A DNA stretch of 64,000 nt from Luteibaculum oceani (GCF_007995015.1 NZ_VORB01000007.1:117793-181792), one strand, 5' to 3'; shown: positions 48,693 to 59,085, counted from the first letter of the stretch. Program-made: numbers and translations. Notes: a model not told the origin generated them from the letters alone.

Positions 48693-50570
48693 TTAAGCAC
48701 GTTCGCTTAACTCAAGCCATCGCATGGTTTTTTCATCAATGGTATTGGTGATTTCGGTAAGCTCTTGCCCCCATTTCATGAGCTTTTCGTGGTCGCTTTC
48801 GCCTGATTCTAGCTTTTCGGTTAGATCTAGTTTCTTCTGTTCTAATTTTTCAATTTCCTCTTCCAACAAACCAAACTCTCGTTGCTCGTTATAACTTAAT
48901 TTTTTCTTCTCAACGGAAGGGACTGTATTTATAGATTCCTGCTCCTTTGGTTTATTGGGTTCAACTTGTTCTTTTGTCTCCGACAAGACGTTTTCCTTTT
49001 CCCAAATTCTAAACTGACTATAATTTCCAGGAAAGTCCTTAATTTCTCCGGGTTTTAGGTATACGAATAGGTGGTCGACGATCTTGTCGAGGAAAAATCT
49101 ATCGTGGGTTACAACCACAACACAACCCTTATATTCCAGTAAGAAATCTTCTAGAACTTGCAGGGTTTCAATATCTAAATCGTTTGTGGGCTCATCCAGA
49201 ATTAAAAAATTGGGATTGGTCATAAGCACCCGCAACAATTGAAGTCGTTTCTTTTCCCCACCAGAAAGGGTTCCGACCAATTGATATTGCTTTTTCGGGC
49301 TAAAAAGGAATCGTTCTAACATCTGAGATGCGGTAAGTTTTTTCCCTCCTTCAAGCGGTATGATTTCAGCAATATCCTTAATCGCGTCAATCACCTTAAT
49401 ATCATCTGCAACATCCAGTCCTTTTTGGGTGTAGTATCCAAATTTAACGGTGTCGCCGATTATAACTTTCCCTGAGTCTGGTTTAAGACTACCTGTAATG
49501 ATGTTGAGCAGGGTGGATTTTCCCATTCCATTTTTCCCAACTAATCCAATTTTTTCACCCCTTTTAAAAAGGTATGAGAATTTATTCAGTATTGGTTTAT
49601 CACCAAGCGTTTTAGAAATCTTGTGTAATTCAACTGTTTTGGTGCCTAACCTTTCTGATTTAACCTCTAGTGCAACCTGTTCCTTTTTAAGTTTTACGTG
49701 CGCTTTCTTTTTTGTTTCAGAAAAAGCATCTACTCTAGATTTAGCCTTGGTTCCACGTGCTTTAGGCATTCTTCGAATCCACTCTAATTCTCGCTTGTAT
49801 AGATTTTTAGCCTTTTCGGTAGTCGCAATTAATTGATCTTCCTGCTCCTGTTTTTTCTCCAGATAATAACCGTAGTTCCCTTTAAATCTCAGTAGAGATT
49901 GGTCTCTTAACTCAATTATTTCATCGCATACTCTATCCAAGAAAAATCTATCGTGAGTAACAAGAAATACGGTAATGTTAGATTGACTTAAATAGCGTTC
50001 TAGCCATTCAATCATATTTAAATCCAAATGGTTGGTTGGCTCATCTAACATTAATAAATCTGGTTCCGAAACCAGAGTTTTAGCCAGAGATAAACGCTTT
50101 AATTGCCCGCCACTTAGTTTACCGCACTTTCGGTCAAAAATGGGAGAAAGACCTAAGTTGTCGGCAATGGCAATAGCTCTTGCTTCTGCATCCCAGGCAT
50201 TTAATTCATCGACTTTTTGACTTAACTCTTCAATCCTAGCGTTGTCTTCTTTTAACACGGCTAGTTGATATTCTTCCAGAGCTTCTAGTCCGGGATGATT
50301 TCCGCTGAGCAGTGCGGCTTTTACGGTTATGTTTGGATCAAATAATTCGTCCTGATCCAAAAAAGCCACTCTAGTTTCTTTTCTAAAAACTACAGAACCC
50401 TCATCAGCTGGTTCTCTTTTCATTAGGATTTTGAATAGGGTGGATTTACCACTTCCATTTCTAGCTACCAAAGCAATCTTCTGCCCTTGGTCTATTCCAA
50501 ATGAAATGTCTTTAAACAAGCAAAGCTCACCATAAAACTTGGTGAGATTTTCCACGGATAATAAATTCAT
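48693..50570 (-). CDS. ABC-F family ATPase (Uup-like)
   Basis: A 625-residue duplicated ABC ATPase without membrane segments. The first half has a Walker A (ARNGSGKSTLFKIL, residues ~35-48), the signature KLSGGQLKRLSLAK, and Walker B LLMLDEPTNHLD. The second half has VGKNGMGKSTLLNII, TLSGGEKKRLQLLR and LILDEPTNDLD. A ~65-residue coiled-coil tail (SYNEQREFGLLEEEIEKLEQ onward) is typical of Uup. ABC-F proteins act on the ribosome during translation or antibiotic stress. The linker between domains is rich in charged residues. Confidence 0.92.
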   Translation of the reverse strand: MNLLSVENLTKFYGELCLFKDISFGIDQGQKIALVARNGSGKSTLFKILMKREPADEGSVVFRKETRVAFLDQDELFDPNITVKAALLSGNHPGLEALEEYQLAVLKEDNARIEELSQKVDELNAWDAEARAIAIADNLGLSPIFDRKCGKLSGGQLKRLSLAKTLVSEPDLLMLDEPTNHLDLNMIEWLERYLSQSNITVFLVTHDRFFLDRVCDEIIELRDQSLLRFKGNYGYYLEKKQEQEDQLIATTEKAKNLYKRELEWIRRMPKARGTKAKSRVDAFSETKKKAHVKLKKEQVALEVKSERLGTKTVELHKISKTLGDKPILNKFSYLFKRGEKIGLVGKNGMGKSTLLNIITGSLKPDSGKVIIGDTVKFGYYTQKGLDVADDIKVIDAIKDIAEIIPLEGGKKLTASQMLERFLFSPKKQYQLVGTLSGGEKKRLQLLRVLMTNPNFLILDEPTNDLDIETLQVLEDFLLEYKGCVVVVTHDRFFLDKIVDHLFVYLKPGEIKDFPGNYSQFRIWEKENVLSETKEQVEPNKPKEQESINTVPSVEKKKLSYNEQREFGLLEEEIEKLEQKKLDLTEKLESGESDHEKLMKWGQELTEITNTIDEKTMRWLELSERA

Positions 50571-50582
50571 GATGGTGTTAGG

Positions 50583-50753
50583 CTAGCCTTTTAGCATGGA
50601 GGCTATTTTTAAAATCATTCCGGTTACTCCGAAAATCACCCCCAAAAATAAGATGTTGTTCCTTACATCTAAGTCTCTTATGCAGAATAAACCGAATGTA
50701 ATTGCGCCTATCGCCAATAGAAGAAAAACTAGTGAAAGTCGTTTTTTACTCAT
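50583..50753 (-). CDS. 56-residue small membrane protein
   Basis: Reading the minus strand from the ATG at 50753, a complete frame of 56 codons ends with TAG at 50583-50585. It reads MSKKRLSLVFLLLAIGAITF at the start, then a polar loop CIRDLDVRNN, and a second hydrophobic helix ILFLGVIFGVTGMILKIA. The start (or an adjacent ATG at 50756) overlaps the stop of the SCO gene, and the gap to the ABC-F start is only 12 bases. This strongly suggests a real, co-transcribed gene. Function is unknown. Confidence 0.65.
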   Translation of the reverse strand: MSKKRLSLVFLLLAIGAITFGLFCIRDLDVRNNILFLGVIFGVTGMILKIASMLKG

Positions 50754-51405
50754 CATTTAAAAGTACTTGTATATCGGCGATTAATCGTTCTGAATCAATT
50801 TTACTCGTCCCATCATAAAAGCCACGCAATTGTCCTTTTTTGTCGACAAGGACAAAATTTTCCGTGTGCACAAAATCAGGTCCTTCGGTACTTGGTTCAT
50901 CTATAGCTGCAAAATAGCTTCTACGAGCCAAATTGTAGATTTCCTTTCTATCACCAGTTAGGAAAATCCAATTGTCTTTTGCATCGTATTCTTTGGCGTA
51001 TTGCTTTAATACCGAAGGGCTATCAATTTCCGGGGTAACCGTATGACTTAAAATGACCAATTTTGTTTCATCAACAAAGTGGTCGGAAACCATTTTAAGG
51101 TTTGCAGACATTTTGGGGCAAATAGAGGGGCAGGTTGTAAAGAAGAAATCGGCCACAATTATTTTGTCTTGGAAATCCTTTCTACTAACCTGATTACTGT
51201 CTTGATCTATTAGGTTAAAGTCAGCAATAGTATGGTTTTGTTGCTGCGCCTGTAATGTGCTGTCTACCAACCTAGGGTTTATATCGGAAGGCTGATAGAT
51301 TTTAAGGGTGGGGCTTGGTTTCAAAATCTGATAGGCAAAGGTTATACCTCCAGATAATATAAGTAAGAACAATAAAATTTTTATCCCGCCCGAGCTAAGC
51401 TTCAT
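50746..51405 (-). CDS. SCO1/SenC-family copper-related protein
   Basis: A 219-residue protein with an N-terminal membrane helix (IKILLFLLILSGGITFAYQI) and a thioredoxin-like domain. The CxxxC pair is Cys92 and Cys96 in TTCPSICPKM, and the distal His180 in FVHTENFVLVD completes the copper-site set. SCO proteins deliver copper to cytochrome c oxidase or act as thiol-redox proteins. The start shares one base with the stop of the upstream acyl-CoA ligase gene (TAATG). Confidence 0.92.
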   Translation of the reverse strand: MKLSSGGIKILLFLLILSGGITFAYQILKPSPTLKIYQPSDINPRLVDSTLQAQQQNHTIADFNLIDQDSNQVSRKDFQDKIIVADFFFTTCPSICPKMSANLKMVSDHFVDETKLVILSHTVTPEIDSPSVLKQYAKEYDAKDNWIFLTGDRKEIYNLARRSYFAAIDEPSTEGPDFVHTENFVLVDKKGQLRGFYDGTSKIDSERLIADIQVLLNDE

Positions 51406-53171
51406 TAACTGTAAATTTCTTCAATTAGGTCTTTGTACTTCTCTAGGATTACTTTTCTCTTAAGCTTAAGAGTAGGTGTTAATTCTCCTCCGTCAATACT
51501 AAATTCTTTGGCCAGCAATTTTACCTTTTTTACGCGTTCCCAACGGCCAAACTGTTCATTATATTTTTCTACCTCTTCCCAAATTCTATCCTTAACCTCC
51601 TTCATTTGGATTAATTCCTCATTGGAGCCAGGGATATTGATGCTTTTTTCTTTGCACCAAGACTTAACAAACTCAAAATCTGGAATCACTAAAGCTGCTG
51701 GGAATTTTTGATTTTCACCTATCACAGCAACGTTTTCTATAAAGCGACTTTCCTTGAATTTGTTCTCAATAAGTTGAGGTGCTACATATTTTCCACCTGA
51801 GGTTTTAAATATTTCTTTTTTACGGTCTGTAATTTTCAGGAATTTGCCCTCAACCATTTCGCCAATGTCACCAGTATGGAACCATCCTTCGGCATCAATT
51901 ACCTCAGCGGTTTTTTCGGGTAGTTTGTAATAACCCTGCATTACGTTAGGTCCCTTAACACAAATTTCACCGTCCTCAGCAATTTTAACTTCAACACCTG
52001 GGATGGTTTTACCCACGGTTCCAAATCGAACGTTTTCTCCTTCCCACATTCCAACTGCAATAACTGGGGAGGTTTCTGTTAAACCATATCCTTCTACCAC
52101 TGGGATTCCAGCTGCATTAAAAACCCGGGCAAGTCTTGGTTGCAAGGCCGCACTTCCTGAAGCTATTATCCCAACATTGCCACCTAATGCTTCCTGCCAT
52201 TTGCTGAAGATGATTTTTCGGGCAATGTTCAATTTGAATTTATACAAACCAGTTGTTCTGCTTGGGATGTCATATTTCAGACCTAAATCCAGAGCCCAGA
52301 AAAACAAGGCTTTTTTAATTCCTGTAAGATCTTGTCCTTTGGCAACAATTTTATCATAAACCTTCTCTAGAAGACGTGGTACTGTCGTAAAAACATGTGG
52401 TTTTACTTCTTTAAGGTTGTCGCCAATGGTGTCCATAGATTCCGCGTACCAAATTTCGGTACACATTAGCATGTATAGGTAGCATACCATACGCTCAAAA
52501 ACGTGGCAAATTGGTAGAAAGCTAAGCGCTTTGGAACCCCTGCTTAGTGGGAATCTTTCGTCACTGGCTTTTGCATTGGAAACCAAATTTTTGTGAGATA
52601 GCATTACCCCTTTTGGTCTTCCGGTAGTTCCGGAGGTATAAATTAAGGTAGCTAAATCATCTTCCTTGATGGTTTCTTTAATGGCTTCAACTTCATCTTG
52701 GTTTCCATCTTCCCCTACCTTTAATAGTTCCGAAAAATGGGCTGCATCAGTATGGTTAAAGCTGTAAATATGCTCTAAGGAGGCTACTTCACTTTTTACG
52801 GAGTTTACCTTTTCTAAAAGTTCATCTGTTTCAACTGCGATTAGTTTGGCTTCGCAGTTATTCATGATGTAGGAAAAGTCTTCTTTAGACGATGTAGGGT
52901 AAATTGGAACTACAACAATGCCGACTTGTAGTGCACCTAAATCTAGGAAATTCCACTCCGGACGGTTTTGGGAAACAATACAAATTTTGTCTCCAGTTTT
53001 TAATCCGAGCTTTAATAATCCCTTACTTACAAGGTTGATATTTTCTATAAAATCGTGGGTAGAAAAGGTTTTCCAATTTCCATCTATTTTCCCAGCAAGG
53101 GCAGTGCCTAGGGGGTAGTTTTCTAATTGGTATTTTGGAATGTCGAAAAGTCTAGTTACCGTATCGAACAT
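51405..53171 (-). CDS. long-chain fatty acid-CoA ligase
   Basis: A 588-residue AMP-binding enzyme that activates fatty acids to acyl-CoA. The P-loop-like motif TLIYTSGTTGRPKGVMLSHK, VEGYGLTETSPVIAVG near the centre, and the adenylation hinge WFHTGDIGEMV followed by ITDRKKEIFKTSGGKYVAP are all clear. It resembles the long-chain ligases found in Bacteroidota (FadD15-like). It is the first gene of a minus-strand run with the SCO, 56-residue and ABC-F genes. The product would supply substrates to the fadN-fadA-fadE enzymes. Confidence 0.93.
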   Translation of the reverse strand: MFDTVTRLFDIPKYQLENYPLGTALAGKIDGNWKTFSTHDFIENINLVSKGLLKLGLKTGDKICIVSQNRPEWNFLDLGALQVGIVVVPIYPTSSKEDFSYIMNNCEAKLIAVETDELLEKVNSVKSEVASLEHIYSFNHTDAAHFSELLKVGEDGNQDEVEAIKETIKEDDLATLIYTSGTTGRPKGVMLSHKNLVSNAKASDERFPLSRGSKALSFLPICHVFERMVCYLYMLMCTEIWYAESMDTIGDNLKEVKPHVFTTVPRLLEKVYDKIVAKGQDLTGIKKALFFWALDLGLKYDIPSRTTGLYKFKLNIARKIIFSKWQEALGGNVGIIASGSAALQPRLARVFNAAGIPVVEGYGLTETSPVIAVGMWEGENVRFGTVGKTIPGVEVKIAEDGEICVKGPNVMQGYYKLPEKTAEVIDAEGWFHTGDIGEMVEGKFLKITDRKKEIFKTSGGKYVAPQLIENKFKESRFIENVAVIGENQKFPAALVIPDFEFVKSWCKEKSINIPGSNEELIQMKEVKDRIWEEVEKYNEQFGRWERVKKVKLLAKEFSIDGGELTPTLKLKRKVILEKYKDLIEEIYS

Positions 53172-53272
53172 GTGGGTTTGTTATTAAATTGTTATGAACG
53201 CATACTAATATATTGCATATTTTTAATCGTCAAATTATTGCGAATCATATCATAGGAAAAACCGATAACAAT

Positions 53273-54271
53273 ATGGATTTAACAAAAATTTTAGGAATAC
53301 AATTTCCCCTCATTATGGCACCAATGTTTTTGGTAAGTAATGAGCAAATGATGTTAGCAGGAATGCAAGAGGGGGTGATGGCGGCTTTTCCGAGTCTAAA
53401 TTTTAGGAAAGATGGTGAACTTGATGCTGTATTAAAACGCCTGAACGAAAACGCAGTCAACGCTCCAGGATCTTATGGAGTTAATTTAATCGTTCAAAAG
53501 TCTAATCCGCTATACGTCAAGCATCTCGATGTGTGTGTTGCGAATAAGGTGCCTTTTTACATTACGAGTTTAGGGAATCCCAAAGAGGTAATTGAAAAGG
53601 CCCACGGGTATGGTGGAAGGGTGTTTTGCGATGTTACCAATTTAGCACACGCTCGCAAAGTAGCTGGTTTGGGGTGCGACGGATTTATTGCCGTTGGAGC
53701 AGGTGCTGGAGGGCATGCAGGACCCAACGCTCTTCATGTGTTGGTGGAGCGACTGAATAATGAATTTCCCGAAATACCTGTTGTAGCTGCGGGTGGTGTT
53801 GCAACGGGCAAATCTATGGCGGGACTAATGGTTTTAGGCGCTGCAGGTGTATCCGTTGGAACCAGGTTTATATCTTCCGATGAGGCCTCGGTTAACGATG
53901 CCTACAAATCGGCAATTAACGACTACGATATGGATGACATCGTATTAACTGAGAAAATTTCTGGTACGCCCTGTGCAGTAATCAATACTCCATTTGCCAA
54001 GAAGATTGGATATAAGCAAAATTTCTTCGAAAAGTTGCTTAGCAAAAACAGAACCATACGGAAGTATTTTAAAATGCTGGTGCAGTACCGAGGAATGAAG
54101 TGGATGGAAAAAAGTGCTAAACCAGGAAATTATCAAACTCTTTGGAGTGCAGGTCAGAGTGTAGGGATGATAAAAGAAACGCTAAGTACCAAGGAGATTA
54201 TCCAAAATTTTAAAGAACAATACCATTCCGCTATTTCGATCTATTGTAAAAAGGAAGAAATCCCAGGTTAG
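53273..54271 (+). CDS. nitronate monooxygenase-like flavoprotein
   Basis: A frame starting at the ATG 53273 (MDLTKILGIQFPLIMAPMFL) gives 332 residues. A start at 53213 would add 20 poorly typical residues. It has the FMN-binding TIM-barrel features of the 2-nitropropane dioxygenase family: APMFLVSNEQMM, then AVGAGAGGHAG with the catalytic-type His near residue 152, and PVVAAGGVATGKSMAGLMVL plus GAAGVSVGTRFI for phosphate binding. The physiological substrate is uncertain. It is divergent from the acyl-CoA ligase. Confidence 0.88.
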   Translation: MDLTKILGIQFPLIMAPMFLVSNEQMMLAGMQEGVMAAFPSLNFRKDGELDAVLKRLNENAVNAPGSYGVNLIVQKSNPLYVKHLDVCVANKVPFYITSLGNPKEVIEKAHGYGGRVFCDVTNLAHARKVAGLGCDGFIAVGAGAGGHAGPNALHVLVERLNNEFPEIPVVAAGGVATGKSMAGLMVLGAAGVSVGTRFISSDEASVNDAYKSAINDYDMDDIVLTEKISGTPCAVINTPFAKKIGYKQNFFEKLLSKNRTIRKYFKMLVQYRGMKWMEKSAKPGNYQTLWSAGQSVGMIKETLSTKEIIQNFKEQYHSAISIYCKKEEIPG

Positions 54272-54311
54272 GTAGTTCCCTATAGTTTCATCAGAAAAGC
54301 TTAATACTGCA

Positions 54312-54344
54312 AACAAAAAAGTCCGTCTAAACCTAGACGGACTT
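54312..54344 (-). terminator. rho-independent terminator of the amidohydrolase gene
   Basis: AAGTCCGTCTA and TAGACGGACTT form an 11-bp perfect stem with a four-base loop (54319-54344). Read on the minus strand it is followed by a run of T (54318-54312). It lies between two convergent genes and can serve the amidohydrolase gene, possibly both. Confidence 0.85.
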
Positions 54345-54363
54345 TATACATTAATGGGGGGTA

Positions 54364-55980
54364 TTATTTTTTAAAGACCACTTTTCCTCCAATTATTGTT
54401 AGTAGAACTGAAGTGTTTTTTATGGCTTCGGGGTTTGCCTCTAATAAATCGGTATTGAGTAAGACTAAGTCTGCCTTTTTACCAGTTTCCAGACTCCCTA
54501 CCTCGTCTTCCATATGCATACTTAAGGCTGCCCAAATGGTTATTCCCCTTAGTGCTTGTTCTCTTGTTAAGGCTTCTTCAGCGAGGAATTTCTCGTTTAG
54601 CTTTCCACCGATATCTTCCCTGAAAACAGCGGAATAAAAAGTTGCAATGGGATCTATGTCTTCCACGGGAAAATCTGTTCCCAAGGCAATCCATCCAAGT
54701 TGCTTGGTAAGGGTTTGGTACGCATAAGATAGGTTTAATCGGTTTGGTCCTAATCGCTCTGCCGCCCATTTTGCATCAGAGGTTGCGTGGGTGGGTTGCA
54801 CAGACGGCACCACGCCAAGTTTTCCAAATAAATCGAGGTCCGATTCTTGAACAACCTGCACATGCTCAATTCTCCAGCGTTTATCATTATTGGGTTTTAA
54901 GAATTTAGAGTACGCATTTAACGTTACGTTTAATGCTCTATCTCCAATACAATGGGTATTTAATTGGAGGCCAAGCGCATCGCATAGTTCTGCAATTTTT
55001 TCAAGTGAATCAGGAGAGGTTGTTAAAATTCCAGAGTTCCCTTCGTCATCATGATAATCACCTATTAAAGCTGCACTTCGCGAACCAAGCGATCCATCTG
55101 CATATGCCTTAACGGCGTATTGCTTGAAAAAGGGTTCGTCTACAGTTCCTTGAGTTTTGTAATAATGGAAATTTTCCTGGCTTGGTTCAGCCATGGCGTA
55201 TAAGCGAACCGGTAAATTGCCTTTAGCCGCTAAATCTTGGTAATTTTTTAAAACTTCGAGAGGTAATCCAGCATCGCAAACGGTAGTTAAACCAGCTTCA
55301 ATGCAATTATTAGCTCCACGATTTATTAGCTTGTCAAAATCTGTAATGTTAAATGGCAGCTTGTCTGCAACAACTTGCACGGCAACCTCTTTCAAAATTC
55401 CATTGTTGTAGTCAACATAACCACCTTCAATTGTAGTTTCAGAGTTAAAGTCAGCCAGATCTAGCGCTGCCTTATTTACAATTGCGCTATGTCCATCCAC
55501 ACGTCCTAAAAGGAGGGGGATGTTGGGAACAATAGAGTCAATTCGAGTTCTGCTTGGTAGTTTTTTCGTAGGCCACTCAGATTCATCCCAACCTCGTCCT
55601 GTAATAGCTTTGAGAGTTGGATTAGCCTTTTTAAATGCGGCGATCTTAGCTAGCATTTCAGACTCCGATTTAACCCCTTTAAGGTCGAGTTGAATTTGAG
55701 TTAAACTGTATCCATACAAATGGGAGTGGGCATCGATAAAACCAGGATACAAAGTTGCTCCCTTTGCATCTATCTGCTTACCAGAAAATTTGTTTAATAT
55801 TTCTCTTTCAGCTCCCAAGGCTACAATGCTATCACCGCGAATAGCGATGGCCTGGTGAACCGAGTTTTGTTCATCTAGTGAATAAATTTTGGCATTGTGA
55901 ATGATTAAATCTGCCTTTTCAGATTTAAATCCACATCCTACGGTACATAATACTAAAAGGGTAAAAACTATCTTATTCAT
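54364..55980 (-). CDS. YtcJ-like amidohydrolase, probable lipoprotein
   Basis: A 538-residue metal-dependent hydrolase of the amidohydrolase 3 group. The N-terminus MNKIVFTLLVLCTVGCG carries a lipobox (TVGC). The metal-site motif GFIDAHSHLYG comes near residues 98-108. ITGRGWDESEWP and NTHCIGDRALNVTLNAYSKF match YtcJ-type proteins, and GTDFPVEDIDP is near the C-terminal catalytic acid. The substrate is unknown. It overlaps the upstream SDR gene by 8 bases and ends at a terminator. Confidence 0.88.
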   Translation of the reverse strand: MNKIVFTLLVLCTVGCGFKSEKADLIIHNAKIYSLDEQNSVHQAIAIRGDSIVALGAEREILNKFSGKQIDAKGATLYPGFIDAHSHLYGYSLTQIQLDLKGVKSESEMLAKIAAFKKANPTLKAITGRGWDESEWPTKKLPSRTRIDSIVPNIPLLLGRVDGHSAIVNKAALDLADFNSETTIEGGYVDYNNGILKEVAVQVVADKLPFNITDFDKLINRGANNCIEAGLTTVCDAGLPLEVLKNYQDLAAKGNLPVRLYAMAEPSQENFHYYKTQGTVDEPFFKQYAVKAYADGSLGSRSAALIGDYHDDEGNSGILTTSPDSLEKIAELCDALGLQLNTHCIGDRALNVTLNAYSKFLKPNNDKRWRIEHVQVVQESDLDLFGKLGVVPSVQPTHATSDAKWAAERLGPNRLNLSYAYQTLTKQLGWIALGTDFPVEDIDPIATFYSAVFREDIGGKLNEKFLAEEALTREQALRGITIWAALSMHMEDEVGSLETGKKADLVLLNTDLLEANPEAIKNTSVLLTIIGGKVVFKK

Positions 55981-56731
55981 ATTTATTAAAGGTTGTGCTG
56001 TTTGCTTGTTGAGATGGCATAACTACAAGGTCGTTTATGCAGACATGGTTGGGGGTGTTAATTACAAAGTAAATGCAGTTTGCAACATCTTCAGCTTGAA
56101 GTGGGTTAAAGCCCTTATATACCGTTTTAGCCTTATCGGAATCTCCTTTAAATCGCACCAATGAAAACTCGGTTTCAGCAGCTCCGGGGGCAACTTGGGA
56201 TACGCGAATTTGATCTTTTAAAAAATCCTGCCTCATAGCTTTTGTAATGGCGTCTACCGCATGCTTACTGGCGCAATAAACATTTCCCCCTGGATACACC
56301 TCTTTTCCAGCAATAGATCCCACATTAACTATATGGCCGTTTCCTGATTTATTTAAAAAGGGATAAAGGTGTTTGGTTACGTATAGAATTCCCTTAAGGT
56401 TGGTGTCAATCATCTGGTCCCAATCGCTTATTTCACCTTCTGCCAGATTTCCTTTGCCAAGTGCAAGTCCCGCGTTGTTGATCAGAATATCTATATTCTT
56501 CCATGCATCGGGAAGATTAGAAAATGCTTTTTTTACTAGGTCTTCATTTTGTACATCGAAACAAAGAGTAAAAACTTCGCAGGAGTCTGCTAATTCTTTA
56601 GCCAGTTTTTCAAGTCTCTCCTGCCGTCTACCGCAAATAATGAGTCGATTTGCGCCTTTTGAAGCTATTTTTGCCAAAGCAAGTCCGAAGCCAGAAGTGG
56701 CACCAGTGATTAAAATGGTTCGTTTCCTCAT
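55973..56731 (-). CDS. SDR-family oxidoreductase (YdfG-like)
   Basis: A 252-residue classical short-chain dehydrogenase. The cofactor site GATSGFGLALAKIA is at residues ~9-22, with GRRQERL after the second strand suggesting NADP. NNAGLALGKG follows, then the catalytic Ser (VGSIAG) and the Tyr/Lys pair in YCASKHAVDAITKAM. It resembles serine/3-hydroxy acid dehydrogenases of the YdfG type. It is co-transcribed with the amidohydrolase and divergent from purL. Confidence 0.92.
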   Translation of the reverse strand: MRKRTILITGATSGFGLALAKIASKGANRLIICGRRQERLEKLAKELADSCEVFTLCFDVQNEDLVKKAFSNLPDAWKNIDILINNAGLALGKGNLAEGEISDWDQMIDTNLKGILYVTKHLYPFLNKSGNGHIVNVGSIAGKEVYPGGNVYCASKHAVDAITKAMRQDFLKDQIRVSQVAPGAAETEFSLVRFKGDSDKAKTVYKGFNPLQAEDVANCIYFVINTPNHVCINDLVVMPSQQANSTTFNKYE

Positions 56732-56827
56732 AAAAATGATTTCGACCGAAGTTTAACAAGAAATCGGCAAACAGATAGTTAATTAGTAATATTGCCAAAT
56801 CTTTCAAGGAGCAAAAAGATTTTTTTC

Positions 56828-59074
56828 ATGCAAAAAGCACAAGAAAGCCTTGCTACACTAGAGCAGGCTAAGCAATTAGGTCTATTAGAAGAGGAGTTTA
56901 CCCAAATCAAAGAGATTTTAGGTAGAACCCCGAATTTTACTGAAATGAGTGTCTACAGTGTAATGTGGAGTGAGCACTGTTCTTATAAAAACTCAATTAA
57001 ATGGCTTAAAACTCTACCTAAAGATGGTGAGCGTATGTTGGTTAAAGCCGGTGAAGAAAACGCCGGATTGGTTGACATAGGAGATGGACTTGCCTGTGCT
57101 TTTAAAATTGAATCGCATAATCACCCTTCAGCAATTGAGCCTTATCAAGGAGCAGCTACTGGAGTAGGTGGGATTAATAGAGATATTTTTACAATGGGGG
57201 CAAGACCCATTGCTCAATTAAACTCTTTGAGATTCGGAAATCCGAAACTTGATAGAACCAAGTGGTTGGTAAAGGGAGTGTCAAAAGGAATTGGTGATTA
57301 CGGAAATTCATTTGGAATCCCTACCGTTGGTGGTGAGGTGATGTTCGATGAGAGTTTTAACACTAATCCGCTCGTAAATGCTTTTTCTGCAGGAATAGTA
57401 AAGGTAGGGAAAACCATTTCTGCGAAATCAACAGGTGTTGGAAACCCTGTATATATAGTTGGATCTTCTACTGGTAAAGACGGGATCCACGGTGCTGCAT
57501 TTGCTTCAAAGGATATTACGGATGATTCCGCCAATGATTTACCATCGGTTCAGGTTGGGGATCCTTTCCAAGAAAAACTACTTTTAGAGGCTACCATGGA
57601 ATTGGCAGAAACTAATGCAGTTGTTGGTATGCAAGATATGGGGGCGGCAGGAATTACCTGTTCTACTTGTGAAATGTCTGCAGCTGGCGGTCATGGAATG
57701 AAAATTCACTTGGATAAAGTTCCAACTCGTCAGGAAGGAATGCTGCCATTCGAAATTTTACTTTCTGAAAGCCAAGAGCGTATGCTAGTGGTTGTGAAGA
57801 AGGGACAAGAATCTGTGATAGAAGGTATTTTCCAGAAATGGGATTTAAATGCAGTAAATATTGGTGAAGTAACTGAAGGACCAAATGTTACCTTCTTGGT
57901 TAATGGAGAAGTTGTTGCAGATGTTCCAGCCGAAAGCCTTGTACTAGGTGGAGGTGCTCCTGTTTATGAAAGAGAGTATAAAGAACCTGCGTATTATGAG
58001 GAGTACAAAAAGTTCGATATAAATTCAGTAAAGGATTTCGAAATAGGGGAATTGGCAACAATCACGAAACAAATGGTGGCTTTGCCGAACATTTCTTCTA
58101 AAAGATTTATTTACGATCAATACGATAGAATGGTAGGAACTGCTACCATGAATTCAGGTATTTCTTCTGATGCAGGGGTGGTAGCGATAAAAGGAACCAA
58201 TAAGGCTCTTGCTATGACAGTTGATTGTAATTCGCGCATGGTACATGCTAATCCTGAAGAGGGCTGTGCCATGGCAGTTGCAGAGGCAGCAAGAAACCTA
58301 GTTTGTTCAGGTGCAGAGCCATTGGCAGTAACCAATTGCCTGAATTTTGGAAATCCGTACAACCCAGAATCTTACTGGCAATTTGTTGGTGCGATTAAGG
58401 GAATGACTAAAGCCTGTGAAAGATTCAAAACTCCGGTAACGGGTGGAAACGTGAGTTTCTATAACCAAACCGTAACCGATGCTGGAGAGCAGCCGGTACA
58501 TCCTACTCCAAGTATTGGGATGATAGGTTTATTGGAGAATAGAGAGTACTTTACTCCAGCGGAGTTTGGTGTGAAAGGAGATTTAATTTTCCTTGTTGGA
58601 CATAGCAAAGACGATATTTCCTGCTCGGAATATTTATATAACCTGAAAGGAGTTAAGAAATCAACAACTCCTGCCTTTGATTTGGAAGAGGAGTATAGAC
58701 TTCAGTCCGCTATCAAGGATGTAATCCGTGAAAAACTAATTTCTGCAGCTCATGATGTTTCAAATGGTGGTTTAATGGTTAGCCTCTTAGAAATGGCTAT
58801 GCCAAAAGAACTAGGATTTGATATCGAGAGTGATCTAGAATTTAGAATGGACTCGTATTTCTTTGGGGAAGCGCCATCTAGAGTGGTTGTTTCTGTACCA
58901 GAGGCAATTCATGATGAGTTTATTGAGTTTATGAACCTTAGACCTGAAGTTCCATATACTTTACTTGGACATGTTACCAAGGGTAGAATTTCTGTAGATG
59001 GAAAGCCAATGGGAGACATTAAAGACTACAAAAAGATTTATCAAAACTCATTGTCTGAGATACTAGAGAACTAG
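56828..59074 (+). CDS. purL: phosphoribosylformylglycinamidine synthase subunit PurL (small type)
   Basis: From the ATG at 56828 ([15 protein letters not shown]) this is 748 residues; a frame from a non-ATG codon at 56792 would add 12 residues. It is the small PurL that forms FGAM in purine synthesis together with PurS and the glutaminase PurQ. Signatures are [55 protein letters not shown], and [11 protein letters not shown] in the second AIR-synthase-like half. The large fused PurL with its own glutaminase domain is not what is seen here. purS and purQ are not in the window. Confidence 0.95.
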   Translation: MQKAQESLATLEQAKQLGLLEEEFTQIKEILGRTPNFTEMSVYSVMWSEHCSYKNSIKWLKTLPKDGERMLVKAGEENAGLVDIGDGLACAFKIESHNHPSAIEPYQGAATGVGGINRDIFTMGARPIAQLNSLRFGNPKLDRTKWLVKGVSKGIGDYGNSFGIPTVGGEVMFDESFNTNPLVNAFSAGIVKVGKTISAKSTGVGNPVYIVGSSTGKDGIHGAAFASKDITDDSANDLPSVQVGDPFQEKLLLEATMELAETNAVVGMQDMGAAGITCSTCEMSAAGGHGMKIHLDKVPTRQEGMLPFEILLSESQERMLVVVKKGQESVIEGIFQKWDLNAVNIGEVTEGPNVTFLVNGEVVADVPAESLVLGGGAPVYEREYKEPAYYEEYKKFDINSVKDFEIGELATITKQMVALPNISSKRFIYDQYDRMVGTATMNSGISSDAGVVAIKGTNKALAMTVDCNSRMVHANPEEGCAMAVAEAARNLVCSGAEPLAVTNCLNFGNPYNPESYWQFVGAIKGMTKACERFKTPVTGGNVSFYNQTVTDAGEQPVHPTPSIGMIGLLENREYFTPAEFGVKGDLIFLVGHSKDDISCSEYLYNLKGVKKSTTPAFDLEEEYRLQSAIKDVIREKLISAAHDVSNGGLMVSLLEMAMPKELGFDIESDLEFRMDSYFFGEAPSRVVVSVPEAIHDEFIEFMNLRPEVPYTLLGHVTKGRISVDGKPMGDIKDYKKIYQNSLSEILEN

Positions 59075-59077
59075 TAT
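59060..59077. repeat. 7-bp hairpin over the purL stop codon
   Basis: ATACTAG and CTAGTAT are exact reverse complements separated by AGAA. They span the TAG stop of purL at 59072-59074. No T tract follows directly; five T begin nine bases later at 59086. Confidence 0.5.
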
Positions 59078-59085
59078 TCCCGATA

